Shown here: positions 27,992 through 37,364 of the stretch, piece by piece
Layout of the letters: the number at the start of each line of letters is the position of its first letter
Numbering within the stretch: the stretch's first letter is position 1
DNA from: JAFGSG01 sp964626055
GTDB taxonomy: Bacteria; Spirochaetota; UBA4802; JAFGDQ01
Reading direction: 5' to 3'
NCBI GenBank assembly: GCA_964626055.1
Contig: CAZVDF010000011.1
Coordinates: 11,568 to 75,567 of the forward strand
Length of the DNA stretch: 64,000 nt
Made by a program: the position numbers and the translations under genes
Notes under the pieces: model-generated
Databases searched by the model: none
What the model was told of the DNA's origin: nothing
What the model saw: only the letters and a program-made list of their open reading frames with translations

Positions 27992-29179
27992 TCACCATTT
28001 CCTGTCAATTACCGTAGGATCTTTAACGCATCTAAAACCTGCAATATTATCTTCATACAAATTCGGTATCCCTCCATATTCGCGGCTGGTCGCTCTGACT
28101 TTTTCTCTTGAGCAGTACCATGATCCCCCTCTTATTACTTTTACCTGCCTGCCGAACATTTTACTGGAATATTTGCTGCCTTTATAAGCGTTATACCATG
28201 AGGAAGTCCATTCGGATGCATTTCCGCAAATATTTACAAGACCATATGGAGAAACGCTGACGTCCTGAAAGGTATGAACAGGCAATAGTCCTTTACTGTA
28301 TCTCTTTTTTATTTCCGTCCCGATATTTTTGCTTTCCCAGAATTCCAGGGAATTTATTTTTGAAGGATCGAACTTATTGCCCCATGGATATATTATCGGT
28401 TTTTCATTAACATAAAAAATTCCGTCTGAATCTTTCACGATATCAAGCCCTGTTCCTCTTGCGGCTTTTTCCCATTCTTCTTCAGTAGGAAGTCTCTTTA
28501 ATGTCCAGTCTGCATATTTAACAGCTTCGTAATAGGAAACCATTACGGGGAAATTATCTTCTCCTTCTTTGAATTTGCCGTCAATCCATGATATGGGGGG
28601 TTTTGAGTTGGTTTTATTAACAAATACGTAATAGTCGGAATTTGAGACTTCATATTTATCTACATAGAAGTCGTCTAATTTAATAATTTGTTCCGGGGCT
28701 TCGTCTTTTTCGCCGGAGTTGAAGCCGAAAACAAATTTTCCGGAAGGGATTAGAATCATTTCTTTGCCGTCAATATCCGTGAAAATTTTATCTTTATAAA
28801 TGGTTTCCTGACTGTTGGTCAGCTCAGTCCTGTTGACCGGCTCGGTTCTTTCCTCATCTTTTAAAAGCGAAATAAAAGTACCGCTTTTAATTAAATCTTT
28901 TTGTTCCGTTAGCCTGTATTCCGCTAACGCTCTAAAAACAATTTTACGGTTTAGTTTAAAAGAATTAATACTGATTATTGATATATTACCTGTTATTCTA
29001 TCATCTACGGTGATCAAATAACTGTCTTTATCCGGTTTTTCTTTGAAAATTATGGTAATTAAATTATCTTTTCTTATGGATTCGATTTCACCTACCAAGA
29101 TAAAATTGGCGGTTCGGGAATAACCGCTTACCAGTATAACCGCAATAACGGTAATTATATAAACAATGGATTTTCGCAT
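27992..29179 (-). CDS. Secreted FGE-sulfatase (SUMF1-like) domain protein
   Basis: 395 residues. Signal peptide about 1-20, an N-terminal beta-rich domain (about 22-135), then a formylglycine-generating-enzyme-type domain (about 140-390): LIPSGKFVFGF, FYVDKYEVSNSDYYVFVN, RLPTEEEWEKAARGTG, YPWGNKFD, GNASEWTSSWYNAY and IRGGSWYC. The fold is clear, but genuine FGE oxidases need a specific cysteine pair that I cannot confirm; most bacterial homologues of this kind are structural or regulatory. It lies 50 bases upstream of the phosphatase gene's start on the same strand. Confidence 0.85.
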   Translation of the reverse strand: MRKSIVYIITVIAVILVSGYSRTANFILVGEIESIRKDNLITIIFKEKPDKDSYLITVDDRITGNISIISINSFKLNRKIVFRALAEYRLTEQKDLIKSGTFISLLKDEERTEPVNRTELTNSQETIYKDKIFTDIDGKEMILIPSGKFVFGFNSGEKDEAPEQIIKLDDFYVDKYEVSNSDYYVFVNKTNSKPPISWIDGKFKEGEDNFPVMVSYYEAVKYADWTLKRLPTEEEWEKAARGTGLDIVKDSDGIFYVNEKPIIYPWGNKFDPSKINSLEFWESKNIGTEIKKRYSKGLLPVHTFQDVSVSPYGLVNICGNASEWTSSWYNAYKGSKYSSKMFGRQVKVIRGGSWYCSREKVRATSREYGGIPNLYEDNIAGFRCVKDPTVIDRKW

Positions 29180-29195
29180 ATAAAATATTTTATCC

Positions 29196-29849
29196 TTATC
29201 CCTGAATAATAATTTTATCCGGCCATCTGATGCATGTTAATAAGCCGCCGTAACAGGCTCCGGTATCTATCCCGATTATATTATTTTTCTCGTTAAAAAA
29301 AACATTTCTGTCTTCTCCATGCAGAATGGAGCATGGCGTGTGACCGAAAATAACCGTTTTTTCCCATTTACGGCTGCTCCTGTAAAACTGATGGCGTATC
29401 CAAAGCATTTCGTAAGGCGACTGTTCTTCTATATTATCTATATTCGGATTTAATCCGGCATGAACGGCAATAAATTCTTCCGTTTCGTAATATTGCTTAA
29501 GGTTTTCATAAAACAAACGATGTTCTTTCGGCACTCCCGGACTGTTTTGTTTTGTTCTGTAGCTTCGCAGCGTCGCCATTCCGCCATTATCGAAATAATT
29601 CTGAAAATCAAGCATTCCGCTTAAATATTTTAACAGCATGTCTTCATGATTGCCTTTCAAGAACACGGAATCATATTGTTTTGACGTTTTAATAAGCAAA
29701 TTGATCACATCATATGACGATGGTCCCCGGTCTATATAATCTCCTAAAAAAATTATTTTATCGTCTTCTTTTATAATATTTTTTATTTTATTTAATAAAT
29801 TTTCAAGATTATTTAAACATCCGTGAATATCTCCGATTATATAATACAT
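29196..29849 (-). CDS. Calcineurin-like metallophosphoesterase (PrpE/bis-5'-nucleosyl tetraphosphatase type)
   Basis: About 217 residues from ATG at 29849. The metallophosphatase motifs are in order: GDIHG, GDYIDRGP, GNHED, HAGL and FGHTPC, covering all metal ligands. This is the PPP-family signature shared by serine/threonine phosphatases and ApaH-like Np4N hydrolases; which substrate is used cannot be told. A TTG at 29858, two bases after the upstream stop, is an alternative start. It is placed between the FGE-like gene and an unknown lipoprotein gene with very short gaps, so these are probably one operon. Confidence 0.85.
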   Translation of the reverse strand: MYYIIGDIHGCLNNLENLLNKIKNIIKEDDKIIFLGDYIDRGPSSYDVINLLIKTSKQYDSVFLKGNHEDMLLKYLSGMLDFQNYFDNGGMATLRSYRTKQNSPGVPKEHRLFYENLKQYYETEEFIAVHAGLNPNIDNIEEQSPYEMLWIRHQFYRSSRKWEKTVIFGHTPCSILHGEDRNVFFNEKNNIIGIDTGACYGGLLTCIRWPDKIIIQG

Positions 29850-29859
29850 GCCGATCAAG

Positions 29860-30765
29860 TTAACGAGATTCCCTTAAATATTCTTTTAAATCATTATATA
29901 AAAAATTTATGCCGTTCTCTCCTTCAGCCATGCTTGCAGCGTCCGCTATCCCTATAATCCATTCATTATATACCGATATAAAGATAACGTCATTTTCATT
30001 TACTTTAAAAAATGCAGTCTGAGCATCTCCGCTGCCGCATAAAATAAATTTTTTTTCCTTATTTTTTAAAAGATTCGAGAATTCGCCGACTGAGATATAA
30101 TTCGAATCCCTTTTCGCGAAAAGGACTGTCCTGTATTTTCCGTTAATCGTGACCTTTCTTGTGAAAATTTCTTTTACTGATGGCAATTTAGAATAACCGT
30201 CTACCCGGTACACGAGTGATTTTTTATTTTCATTTTTTTCGAATAACGAAAGATATCGGGGGAGAGATTTAAAGCTTTTGATCTTATCACATATAATTTT
30301 CAGAAAATTTCTTAAATCCTCGGTGGACTCAAAATTGGATTTAATCCTGATATAATAATTTCCCTTTTGCGAAAAAAAAGACTGCCCGGATAAATATGTA
30401 TTAGAGCAAATCGTATCTTCAACAGTATCTTCAGGCCTTTCCATACTGAATATCCCGAAAGCATTCAAAAGCGAACTCATAAAAAAGATCTCGGTTGTGA
30501 TCTCTTTATCCCGGTCGGAAATGTGTTTATATTTTGCTACAGAAAGTTCTTTCAATTTGTATTTTCTAAAGAGTGCTGATTTTTCAATATCGTTCAGGTA
30601 TTTTCCGAAATTCTCCTCCGTAAATTCCATATGCTGTCCTTCAGTTATCCATCCGGGGAGTTCCGTATCCCGCGGGATCAATTCTGAAGTCATATCTGAT
30701 TTCTGGAATAATATGCATGAAGAGAAATTTACGGTTATTAGCAATAATATTATTCTTTTTAACAT
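29860..30765 (-). CDS. Putative lipoprotein of unknown function (DUF6599-like)
   Basis: 301 residues. Lipoprotein signal LLLITVNFSSC with Cys17, then a mixed alpha/beta protein. Segments GWITEGQHMEFTEENFGKYL, LKELSVAKYKH and SGQSFFSQKGNYYIRI resemble the DUF6599 group of exported proteins, which have no known function; this match is from memory and uncertain. It follows the peptide-transporter ATPase gene with a 6-base gap and overlaps none of its neighbours, so it may be the last gene of the transporter transcript or the first of the next. Confidence 0.62.
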   Translation of the reverse strand: MLKRIILLLITVNFSSCILFQKSDMTSELIPRDTELPGWITEGQHMEFTEENFGKYLNDIEKSALFRKYKLKELSVAKYKHISDRDKEITTEIFFMSSLLNAFGIFSMERPEDTVEDTICSNTYLSGQSFFSQKGNYYIRIKSNFESTEDLRNFLKIICDKIKSFKSLPRYLSLFEKNENKKSLVYRVDGYSKLPSVKEIFTRKVTINGKYRTVLFAKRDSNYISVGEFSNLLKNKEKKFILCGSGDAQTAFFKVNENDVIFISVYNEWIIGIADAASMAEGENGINFLYNDLKEYLRESR

Positions 30766-30771
30766 ATATTT

Positions 30772-31761
30772 TTATTCAAGCTGTCCGGCAAAATGACACG
30801 AAACAAGATGCTCAATTTCACCGGATTCGTTATACATATTTAAAACAGGGATTACATTTTTGCAAATATCTTTTGCATACGGGCATCTTGTATGAAACGC
30901 GCAGCCCGGCGGCGGATTAATAGGCGAAGGCACATCTCCTTTCAATACGATTCTTTTCTCTTTGTAAAGCGGATCGGGCCGCGGTATTGCAGAGATTAAA
31001 GCTTTCGTATACGGATGCAAAGGATTTTTATAAATCTTTTCTGAATCAGCCAATTCCACGATCTTCCCAAGATACATCACGGCTATTCTGTCGGATATAT
31101 GTTTTACAACGGTAAGATCATGCGAAATGAAAATATATGTTAAATTCATTTCTTTTTGAAGATCCAGTAAAAGATTGATTATTTGCGACTGGATAGAAAC
31201 ATCGAGCGCTGAAACCGGCTCGTCGCAAATGATCAGCCTGGGTTTTAACGCGATTGCCCGAGCGATCCCTATCCTCTGACGCTGACCGCCGGAGAATTCA
31301 TGCGGATAGCGGTTAATCGCATTCTCAGGAAGGCCGACCTTTTTTAATAATTGCAGGACTTCGTTTCTTCTATCATTTGGAGTTCCGATTTTATGAACTA
31401 TAAAAGGTTCTTCAACGATGTACCCGATAGTATGTCTTGAATTTAGCGATTCGAACGGGTCCTGAAAGATGATCTGCATATTCCGTCGTATGGAGCGTAA
31501 TTCTTTAGGCTTTAGCATTGATATATTTTTTTTCTCGAAAAATACATCACCGCCGGTGGGATTATAAAGCTTTAAAATTGCTCTGCCGACAGTGGTCTTC
31601 CCGCAACCCGATTCTCCTACAAACCCGATTGTTTCTCCGGGTCGGACATAGAATGATACCCCGTCAACCGCCTTAACAGTGTCTACTTGTTTATAAAAAA
31701 CACCGCCCTTAACGGGAAAATGCATTTTTAAATCTTTGACCTGCAAAAGGTAATCGTTCAT
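30772..31761 (-). CDS. Peptide ABC transporter ATPase (OppF/DppF type)
   Basis: 329 residues. Walker A GESGCGKTT, Q-loop IFQDPFESLNSRHTIG, signature SGGQRQRIGIARAIA, Walker B LIICDEPVSALD and switch His ISHD. The C-terminal oligopeptide-transporter motif (PPPGCAFHTRCPYA) holds the Cys pair seen in Dpp/Opp ATPases. It serves as one of two ATPases for the Yej-like permeases encoded upstream; E. coli YejF fuses both. The gene is separated from the DppD-like gene by 124 bases that contain a GC-rich inverted repeat, part of which may serve as its ribosome binding site (GTGAGGG). Confidence 0.9.
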   Translation of the reverse strand: MNDYLLQVKDLKMHFPVKGGVFYKQVDTVKAVDGVSFYVRPGETIGFVGESGCGKTTVGRAILKLYNPTGGDVFFEKKNISMLKPKELRSIRRNMQIIFQDPFESLNSRHTIGYIVEEPFIVHKIGTPNDRRNEVLQLLKKVGLPENAINRYPHEFSGGQRQRIGIARAIALKPRLIICDEPVSALDVSIQSQIINLLLDLQKEMNLTYIFISHDLTVVKHISDRIAVMYLGKIVELADSEKIYKNPLHPYTKALISAIPRPDPLYKEKRIVLKGDVPSPINPPPGCAFHTRCPYAKDICKNVIPVLNMYNESGEIEHLVSCHFAGQLE

Positions 31762-31782
31762 TTACTATGCCCTCACCCCCAG

Positions 31783-31871
31783 CCCCTCTCCCATTTCCAA
31801 TAAAAATAAACAATTTATATTTATCATTTTTTTATTCCGCTAATTTTAATAATAATATTCCGGGAGAGGGG
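31783..31871. repeat. GC-rich inverted repeat inside the transporter operon
   Basis: A perfect 10-bp inverted repeat, CCCCTCTCCC (31783-31792) and GGGAGAGGGG (31862-31871), encloses a 69-base AT-rich loop. The left arm is preceded by CCCTCACCCCCAG. Sequences of the CCCTCACCCC-n-CCCCTCTCCC type recur between genes in many unrelated bacteria. Here it falls between the two ATPase genes, where it could modulate read-through or mRNA stability. Confidence 0.7.
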
Positions 31872-31885
31872 AGTCTGTTACTCTC

Positions 31886-32890
31886 CTATTGATTTTTTAA
31901 TTTACCCAACCTGAAACAGCTTGCATAATGTTCGTCCGATACGAATACTTCTCCCGGATATTCATTAATGCATTTTTCGAACACCTCAGGGCATCGGTTC
32001 TGGAACCTGCATCCTTCCGGATATTCGTTTATTGCCGGCACTATTCCTTCAATTGTTGAAAGTCTGGATTTATGGACAGTGTCAAGCTGCGGGATGGATG
32101 CAAAAAGCCCTTTTGTATAGGGATGCGCCGGTTCGAAAAAAAGTTTTGCGACAGGCGCACGCTCCACGATCCTGCCGGCATACATTACTGCGACATCATC
32201 GCTTAACTGAGCAATTACTCCCAGGTTGTGCGTAATGAATATCATGGACATACCGGATTCTTTCTGAAGCTCTCCGATAAGCTCCAGTATCTGCGCCTGT
32301 ATAGTAACATCGAGCGCCGTGGTAGGCTCGTCCGCTATAAGTATAGCCGGCTTTAAGCTTAAAGCCATAGCGATCATTACGCGCTGTCTCATGCCTCCTG
32401 AAAGCTGATGAGGGTATTCGTTGATCTTCTTCTCCGGATCGGCTATGCCGACTTTTTTCAGCAGCTCAATGCTATTATTCAGAACGTCGTTTCTGCTCAT
32501 CCCGGGATTATGCAAATTAAATGTTTCGGCCATCTGTTTTCCGATAGTGTGAACCGGGTTAAGCGCCGTCATCGGTTCCTGGAAGATCATGGAAATATTG
32601 TTTCCCCGAATATTATGAAGTTCGTCCGGGGAAAGTTTTAGAATATCTTTATCTTTAAATAAAATATGTCCGTTAAGATACTGGCCTGACGGCTTCGGCA
32701 GAAGCCTCATAATAGAGAGCGCGGTAACTGTCTTCCCGCAGCCGGATTCCCCGACTATTCCCAGTGTAGAATTCTTTTTTAAGATAAAGCTTACGCCGTC
32801 GACAGCGCGCAGAAGACCCTGCTCGGTCTGAAAGGCCGATACCAGGTTTTTCACTTCAAGAATTATGTCTGGTTGCGCTGCGTCCTGCAA
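31886..32890 (-). CDS. Peptide ABC transporter ATPase (OppD/DppD type)
   Basis: About 334 residues from TTG at 32890. Walker A GESGCGKT, IFQEPMTALNPVHTIG, signature SGGMRQRVMIAMALS, Walker B LIADEPTTALD, and the C-terminal GCRFQNRCPEVF motif typical of oligopeptide transporters. The frame is open back to TTG at 32941, which would overlap the binding-protein gene by 29 bases; 32890 is preferred because GGAG lies six bases before it and it begins after the stop at 32913. Works with the OppF-type protein to power import. Confidence 0.88.
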   Translation of the reverse strand: MQDAAQPDIILEVKNLVSAFQTEQGLLRAVDGVSFILKKNSTLGIVGESGCGKTVTALSIMRLLPKPSGQYLNGHILFKDKDILKLSPDELHNIRGNNISMIFQEPMTALNPVHTIGKQMAETFNLHNPGMSRNDVLNNSIELLKKVGIADPEKKINEYPHQLSGGMRQRVMIAMALSLKPAILIADEPTTALDVTIQAQILELIGELQKESGMSMIFITHNLGVIAQLSDDVAVMYAGRIVERAPVAKLFFEPAHPYTKGLFASIPQLDTVHKSRLSTIEGIVPAINEYPEGCRFQNRCPEVFEKCINEYPGEVFVSDEHYASCFRLGKLKNQ

Positions 32891-32912
32891 AATGATCTCC
32901 GTTTTTATGGTA

Positions 32913-34781
32913 TTATCGATCGGCCTTGTATGTTTTATCAATAATTGTAACGGGTTTAAATGCTTTACCTTCTTTCATCGCCCGCAAAGTTTCTTTTTTT
33001 ACATCTTCGTCTATCCAGAAAAGGCCGCCGTATTTGCTTTCCCACGGCTCATACGGCTCAAATAATGACGTCGATGTTTTTGTTCCCGGGGGTGTGGGAA
33101 ATTTAATCCAGCGCCAGTACAGATGCCTTACATACGGGACCTGATACAATGGTATCCATGCACAGATATCATATATCCTTTGCTGTACTTTGTGAATTAT
33201 GCTTATTTTTTCCGCTGAGCTTTTGGACTTTCCGTACGCATCTATCAGCCGGTCCATTTCCGGATCATCGGTATTTGTAATGTTATTTGTCTGAGGCTTA
33301 TGGGCATTAGCCGAATGAAAAGACTGCCATGGATCCGGCCTTAGATTAGGGCTTGTAAAACCTGTAAAGGCGATTTCATGTTTTTTCTCCATGTCTTTTT
33401 TATACGCGGCGCTCGGATCCAGAAGTTCCAGTTTTAATTCAATGCCGGCTTTTTTAGCCTCCTCCTTCAAAAAAATCATCCGGGAAGTATATTCGTCCAC
33501 CCCGTAAGTCAAGGTAACAGAATATCGCTGTCCGTTCTTAGTCCAGATGCCGTCCTCGCCTCTCTTCCACCCAGATTTTACCATATAACTTTCCGCTTTC
33601 TTTATATTAAAATCCCTTGCCCGTATATTTGAATTCGTCCACTTCCCGTATCCGGTATCGAAATTATGAAGCCTTTTATAATCGCCGCGAAGTATCTGCG
33701 AATTCAGTTTATCGAAATTTATGGCGTGCGCGAGAGCATAGCGAAGATTTATATCTTTAAAAATCGGTTTATCCAGGTTCAGATATAGGCCTACCGTAGG
33801 CTGTTTTATATCATTATAAAACCAGATCTTATGAACATATCCTTTATCGTATATATCGCCTTTTGCCTTTTCATGCCAGATTGAAGGAAGCGTTGCTCCA
33901 AAAGCGTCCAGCTGACCTTTTTTAAAATATTCATATTCAACATTCATGTCGCGGACTACAGTGTATTTAATCCTGTCGACATTGTACCGGTTTCTGTAAT
34001 ATCGCAGATTCTTAGCCCACCAATCCTTCTTTCTATCGAAGATCAAATACTTTCCCTTTGAGAAATCTGTCAAAATATATGGGCCGGTATTAGGCTCGAT
34101 AGCCCAGTTGTATTCTTTAACATAATCTTTATTCAATTTTTTATAAAAATGCCTGGGCCTCGGCTGCAACTCAAGATGGAACCAGAGATCGGGATATGCT
34201 TCTGGCGCGGATATGGATATTGTTTTTTCATCATATTTGATTATTTTATCGAAATTCCTGGTAAAATTATCGTTATGCCACGGATCGCGTATTAATTTCG
34301 ACCGCATAAATTCAAGGGTAAAGATGAAGTCATCCGCTGTTACAGGAACCCCGTCGGACCAGACAGCATTTTTATGTATTTTAAAATACATCGTTTTACC
34401 GTTTTTATCGAATGCCCAGTGGCTTGCGAGAACGGGGATTAATCTCTGTGTGTTCGGATGCAGACCGACAAGCAGCAGATTATTGTCGCTGAAGAGATCC
34501 CTCGTGCCCGAGTTGGCATCCGGACCGACGGTCCTGAACGTAAGAGGAAAACTGCGAATGGAAAAATTCATTATTCCGCCATTTTTTGCATACGGAGAGG
34601 AAAAAACCGGGTCTGTCTCATTTGTTATCCATTTTACATCTTCAGGCAATTCATGAAAGCCGTAATCAAGAGGCTGTGTCTGTTGATCCATGATTTCCTC
34701 GTCCGCTTCATCCTGACCGCCGCAGGAAAAAGAAAAAATAACGCAAAAAAGAATTATTTTAATTAAATTTTTTATTAACAT
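32913..34781 (-). CDS. YejA-like periplasmic peptide-binding lipoprotein
   Basis: About 622 residues; SBP_bac_5 family. Lipoprotein signal IIFSFSC-type (CVIFSFSCGGQ). YejA-group features include TFRTVGPDANSGTRDL near the start, ADDFIFTLEFMRSK, RYNVDRIKYTVVRDMNVEYE and the length near 600 (DppA/OppA are about 540). E. coli YejABEF imports microcin C and other small formylated or N-blocked peptides. The start at 34781 is fixed by GGAGGATCC directly upstream; the longer frame to 34805 would overlap yejE. The operon order is B-E-A-D-F, unlike E. coli A-B-E-F. Confidence 0.86.
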   Translation of the reverse strand: MLIKNLIKIILFCVIFSFSCGGQDEADEEIMDQQTQPLDYGFHELPEDVKWITNETDPVFSSPYAKNGGIMNFSIRSFPLTFRTVGPDANSGTRDLFSDNNLLLVGLHPNTQRLIPVLASHWAFDKNGKTMYFKIHKNAVWSDGVPVTADDFIFTLEFMRSKLIRDPWHNDNFTRNFDKIIKYDEKTISISAPEAYPDLWFHLELQPRPRHFYKKLNKDYVKEYNWAIEPNTGPYILTDFSKGKYLIFDRKKDWWAKNLRYYRNRYNVDRIKYTVVRDMNVEYEYFKKGQLDAFGATLPSIWHEKAKGDIYDKGYVHKIWFYNDIKQPTVGLYLNLDKPIFKDINLRYALAHAINFDKLNSQILRGDYKRLHNFDTGYGKWTNSNIRARDFNIKKAESYMVKSGWKRGEDGIWTKNGQRYSVTLTYGVDEYTSRMIFLKEEAKKAGIELKLELLDPSAAYKKDMEKKHEIAFTGFTSPNLRPDPWQSFHSANAHKPQTNNITNTDDPEMDRLIDAYGKSKSSAEKISIIHKVQQRIYDICAWIPLYQVPYVRHLYWRWIKFPTPPGTKTSTSLFEPYEPWESKYGGLFWIDEDVKKETLRAMKEGKAFKPVTIIDKTYKADR

Positions 34782-34801
34782 GGATCCTCCGTGAATTTTA
34801 A

Positions 34802-35854
34802 TCATTCATAAGTCGTATGCATTTTGGGATCGAACGCTTCCCTGATGGCTTCGCCTATAAAAGTTACCATAGTTAGAACAACTATAAGCGCGCTTATAAT
34901 GGAAACGCCGATCCACCATGCGCTGGTCGTGAATTCCGACGCCTCGTTCAGGAGCTGTCCCCAGCTCGGAGTTGGGGCGGGTAGGCCGAAACCGAGATAA
35001 TCGAGTGCCGTTAAAGCTGTTATTCCGCCTGCTACCGAGAAAGGGATGAATGTCACAATTATTGAAATCGTATTCGGTATAATATGTTTAAAAATTATGC
35101 GCGTATTGCTCGCGCCCAGCGCCTTTGCCGCGAGAACGTAATCCCTTTCCTTTTCTTTATATGTGGCGGTTCTCATATACCATGTCATTCCTATCCAGTC
35201 GAATATGACCATGATAATAAGCAAAGAAAAAAAACTCGGTATTATAATTGATGAAATTATTATAATGGCATATAGATATGGAATATTTGTCCATATTTCG
35301 ATTATACGCTGAAAAAATAAATCGAATTTCCCGCCGAGGAAACCCATAAGACATCCAATTGAGATGCCGATTAAGTAGTTCGAAAAAAGCAGGATCAGGG
35401 AAAAGAAAATCGCGATCCTGAAACCGTATAACAGCCTGGCAAGAATATCGCGACCGGTTTTATCAGTACCAAGGTAATGCTTATCTTCTACAGAAGGAGC
35501 AAACGGAGGAAAGGCATTGTCTTTAAGATCGTTTTCAAATGCATTAAAAGGTACAGGAGGGAGAATTACATAGTTACCGCTATCGGGGCTGTCGCGGAAT
35601 AATTTTGCCAGGTCCCTGTAATTCGTCTCATATTCATAATCAAGTCCGAATATCCTGCCGGGTATCATATCGCCGTAAGTCGGGAAATAATATTTATCAT
35701 TAAATTTTATTAATAATGCTCTGTTGCTTACAAACAATTCGGCAAATATTGAGATCAGGATGAAACAACAAAATATTATGAATGAAATATATCCTCTTTT
35801 AATGGCTTTAAACCTGTGAATTTGCTTTATTGTTAATGGATTAAGATTCAACAT
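34802..35854 (-). CDS. YejE-like ABC permease
   Basis: 350 residues; BPD_transp_1 fold with about six helices. The periplasmic N-terminal insertion is diagnostic of YejE: FNDKYYFPTYGDMIPG, ETNYRDLAKLF, LGTDKTGRDILARLLYG. The coupling EAA loop is AAKALGASNTRIIFKHIIP. It forms a heterodimer with the YejB-like permease. The stop is 20 bases upstream of the yejA-like start. Confidence 0.9.
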   Translation of the reverse strand: MLNLNPLTIKQIHRFKAIKRGYISFIIFCCFILISIFAELFVSNRALLIKFNDKYYFPTYGDMIPGRIFGLDYEYETNYRDLAKLFRDSPDSGNYVILPPVPFNAFENDLKDNAFPPFAPSVEDKHYLGTDKTGRDILARLLYGFRIAIFFSLILLFSNYLIGISIGCLMGFLGGKFDLFFQRIIEIWTNIPYLYAIIIISSIIIPSFFSLLIIMVIFDWIGMTWYMRTATYKEKERDYVLAAKALGASNTRIIFKHIIPNTISIIVTFIPFSVAGGITALTALDYLGFGLPAPTPSWGQLLNEASEFTTSAWWIGVSIISALIVVLTMVTFIGEAIREAFDPKMHTTYE

Positions 35855-35942
35855 AATACCGTCAGAATTTTTTTATAAATTGTAAATATAATAAAAATAA
35901 TTTTTTTCGCCTGGCCATGGGCATGATGGTATTCCGTCACCG

Positions 35943-35975
35943 ATTTATTTCAAGTCGTAATACCTCGACGCTTGC
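35943..35975. repeat. Short dispersed repeat, family 2 (fragment)
   Basis: Thirty-three bases beginning ATTTATTTCAAGTCGTAA and ending CTCGACGCTTGC match 54994-55026 with two differences. The piece after it (GCTCCGGGGAATTTTATT) resembles the reverse complement of 43985-44012. It lies in the 132-base gap between the two permease genes, so the operon has been interrupted by repeat debris. Confidence 0.65.
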
Positions 35976-35986
35976 TCCGGGGAATT

Positions 35987-37003
35987 TTATTTAAATTGTA
36001 CCCGCGGATCAACTATAGCAACGCATATGTCCGATAATATATTTCCTATCATAAACAGTAATGAAGATATAACAAGTATTCCCATTACCACGGGATAATC
36101 CCTTTCAATTACCGATTCAAGTCCAAGAAGTCCCATGCCATCGATATTGAAAATTTTCTCAACCAGATACGAGCCCATTAAAATCATGGATATGTTATTC
36201 CCGAAATTTGTTGCAAGCGGGATAAGGCTGTTTCTGAATGCGTGTTTGAAAACAGCCTTTTTAAATGGCAGACCTTTGGCAATGGCTGTCCTTACGAAAT
36301 CCGAAGCAAGATGATCCATGAGAGAATTTTTCATCATAAATGTCATAACGGCAAAACCGCCTGCCATGTATGATATTAAAGGCAAAACCGCATGATATAT
36401 TAAATCCCATAATTTACCAAAGAATGTGAGGCCGGTAAAATTATCGCCGGTAAAACCTCCAAGCGGAAAAATGTCCAGCCATGATGAAAAAGTAATGAGC
36501 AGGATAATGGCAACAACGTAGTTTGGAATCGCGTATCCTATAAACACCGCAATTGAAGTAAAATTGTCTATAGCGGTTCTGTGTTTTATGGCTTTTAATA
36601 TTCCGAGCGGAATGCATATGGAATAAGTGAGTATAATTGCGAAAAAGCCGTAAAAAAGCGATACCGGCAGTTTACTTTTTATGATGTCCAGAACGGGTTC
36701 ATAATAGCGGGTCGAACTTCCAAGGTCGAATTGCAGCACTTTACCAAGCCATAAAAAGTAGCTCACAATAACAGGTTTATCAAAACCATAGTATTTTTTC
36801 AGTTCATTAAGCTGATCTTCGGAAAGCGGGGACTGACTTATCCTGCTTCCTCCGGGCATGGAAGCCGCCGCCTGTTGGGCCTGAGCCAGCATTCTTTCTA
36901 TCGGGCCGCCGGGAACAAACCTGGTTATAGTGAAAACCATCAGAGATATTCCAAGAAACGTAGGAATTATAAGTAAAAATCTCCTGATAAAATATGATTT
37001 CAT
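35987..37003 (-). CDS. YejB-like ABC permease
   Basis: 338 residues from ATG at 37003, chosen over TTG at 37006 because AGGAAG lies eight bases before it. Six-helix BPD_transp_1 permease: FTITRFVPGGPIERMLAQ in the N-terminus is the YejB hallmark, and the EAA loop reads TAIAKGLPFKKAVFKHAFRN. It pairs with the YejE-like permease to form the inner-membrane pore. The first gene of the transporter operon; the 358-base region upstream should hold its promoter. Confidence 0.9.
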   Translation of the reverse strand: MKSYFIRRFLLIIPTFLGISLMVFTITRFVPGGPIERMLAQAQQAAASMPGGSRISQSPLSEDQLNELKKYYGFDKPVIVSYFLWLGKVLQFDLGSSTRYYEPVLDIIKSKLPVSLFYGFFAIILTYSICIPLGILKAIKHRTAIDNFTSIAVFIGYAIPNYVVAIILLITFSSWLDIFPLGGFTGDNFTGLTFFGKLWDLIYHAVLPLISYMAGGFAVMTFMMKNSLMDHLASDFVRTAIAKGLPFKKAVFKHAFRNSLIPLATNFGNNISMILMGSYLVEKIFNIDGMGLLGLESVIERDYPVVMGILVISSLLFMIGNILSDICVAIVDPRVQFK

Positions 37004-37006
37004 CAA

Positions 37007-37364
37007 ACAGACTTCCTGTTAAGTTCTGAACTAAAATATCCAAGGCGTAAGTACAATTAATGCCTTAAATTATCTGAATAAATGGGACATAATGTCAAGA
37101 ATTATTTACAATATACGGTTTTTATCCATATATTATTAAAGCATCTGGACATCAAGTTTTTATATAAATATTTATTGCTAACGAGTACCTAATTATAATT
37201 ATTTTTATTATGTAATTAAGACAAATTAACCTGCTGATATTTTTATAAAAATTTAAAAAATATCTAGAAAAAAAACAGTTCTTTTATTATAATGGACATT
37301 GTTTTAGCTTAAAAAAATTTATATATTAGTAAATAAGAAAATAATTAATTAGCGTTGATTTATT
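37007..37364. other. 358-bp divergent intergenic region
   Basis: Very AT-rich. It separates the Yej-like operon (minus strand) from the HD-GYP gene (plus strand) and must carry both promoters. TTATAAT at about 37286-37292 would suit a -10 element for the plus-strand gene, but no convincing -35 was recognised. No ORF, RNA gene or repeat was seen. Confidence 0.45.
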
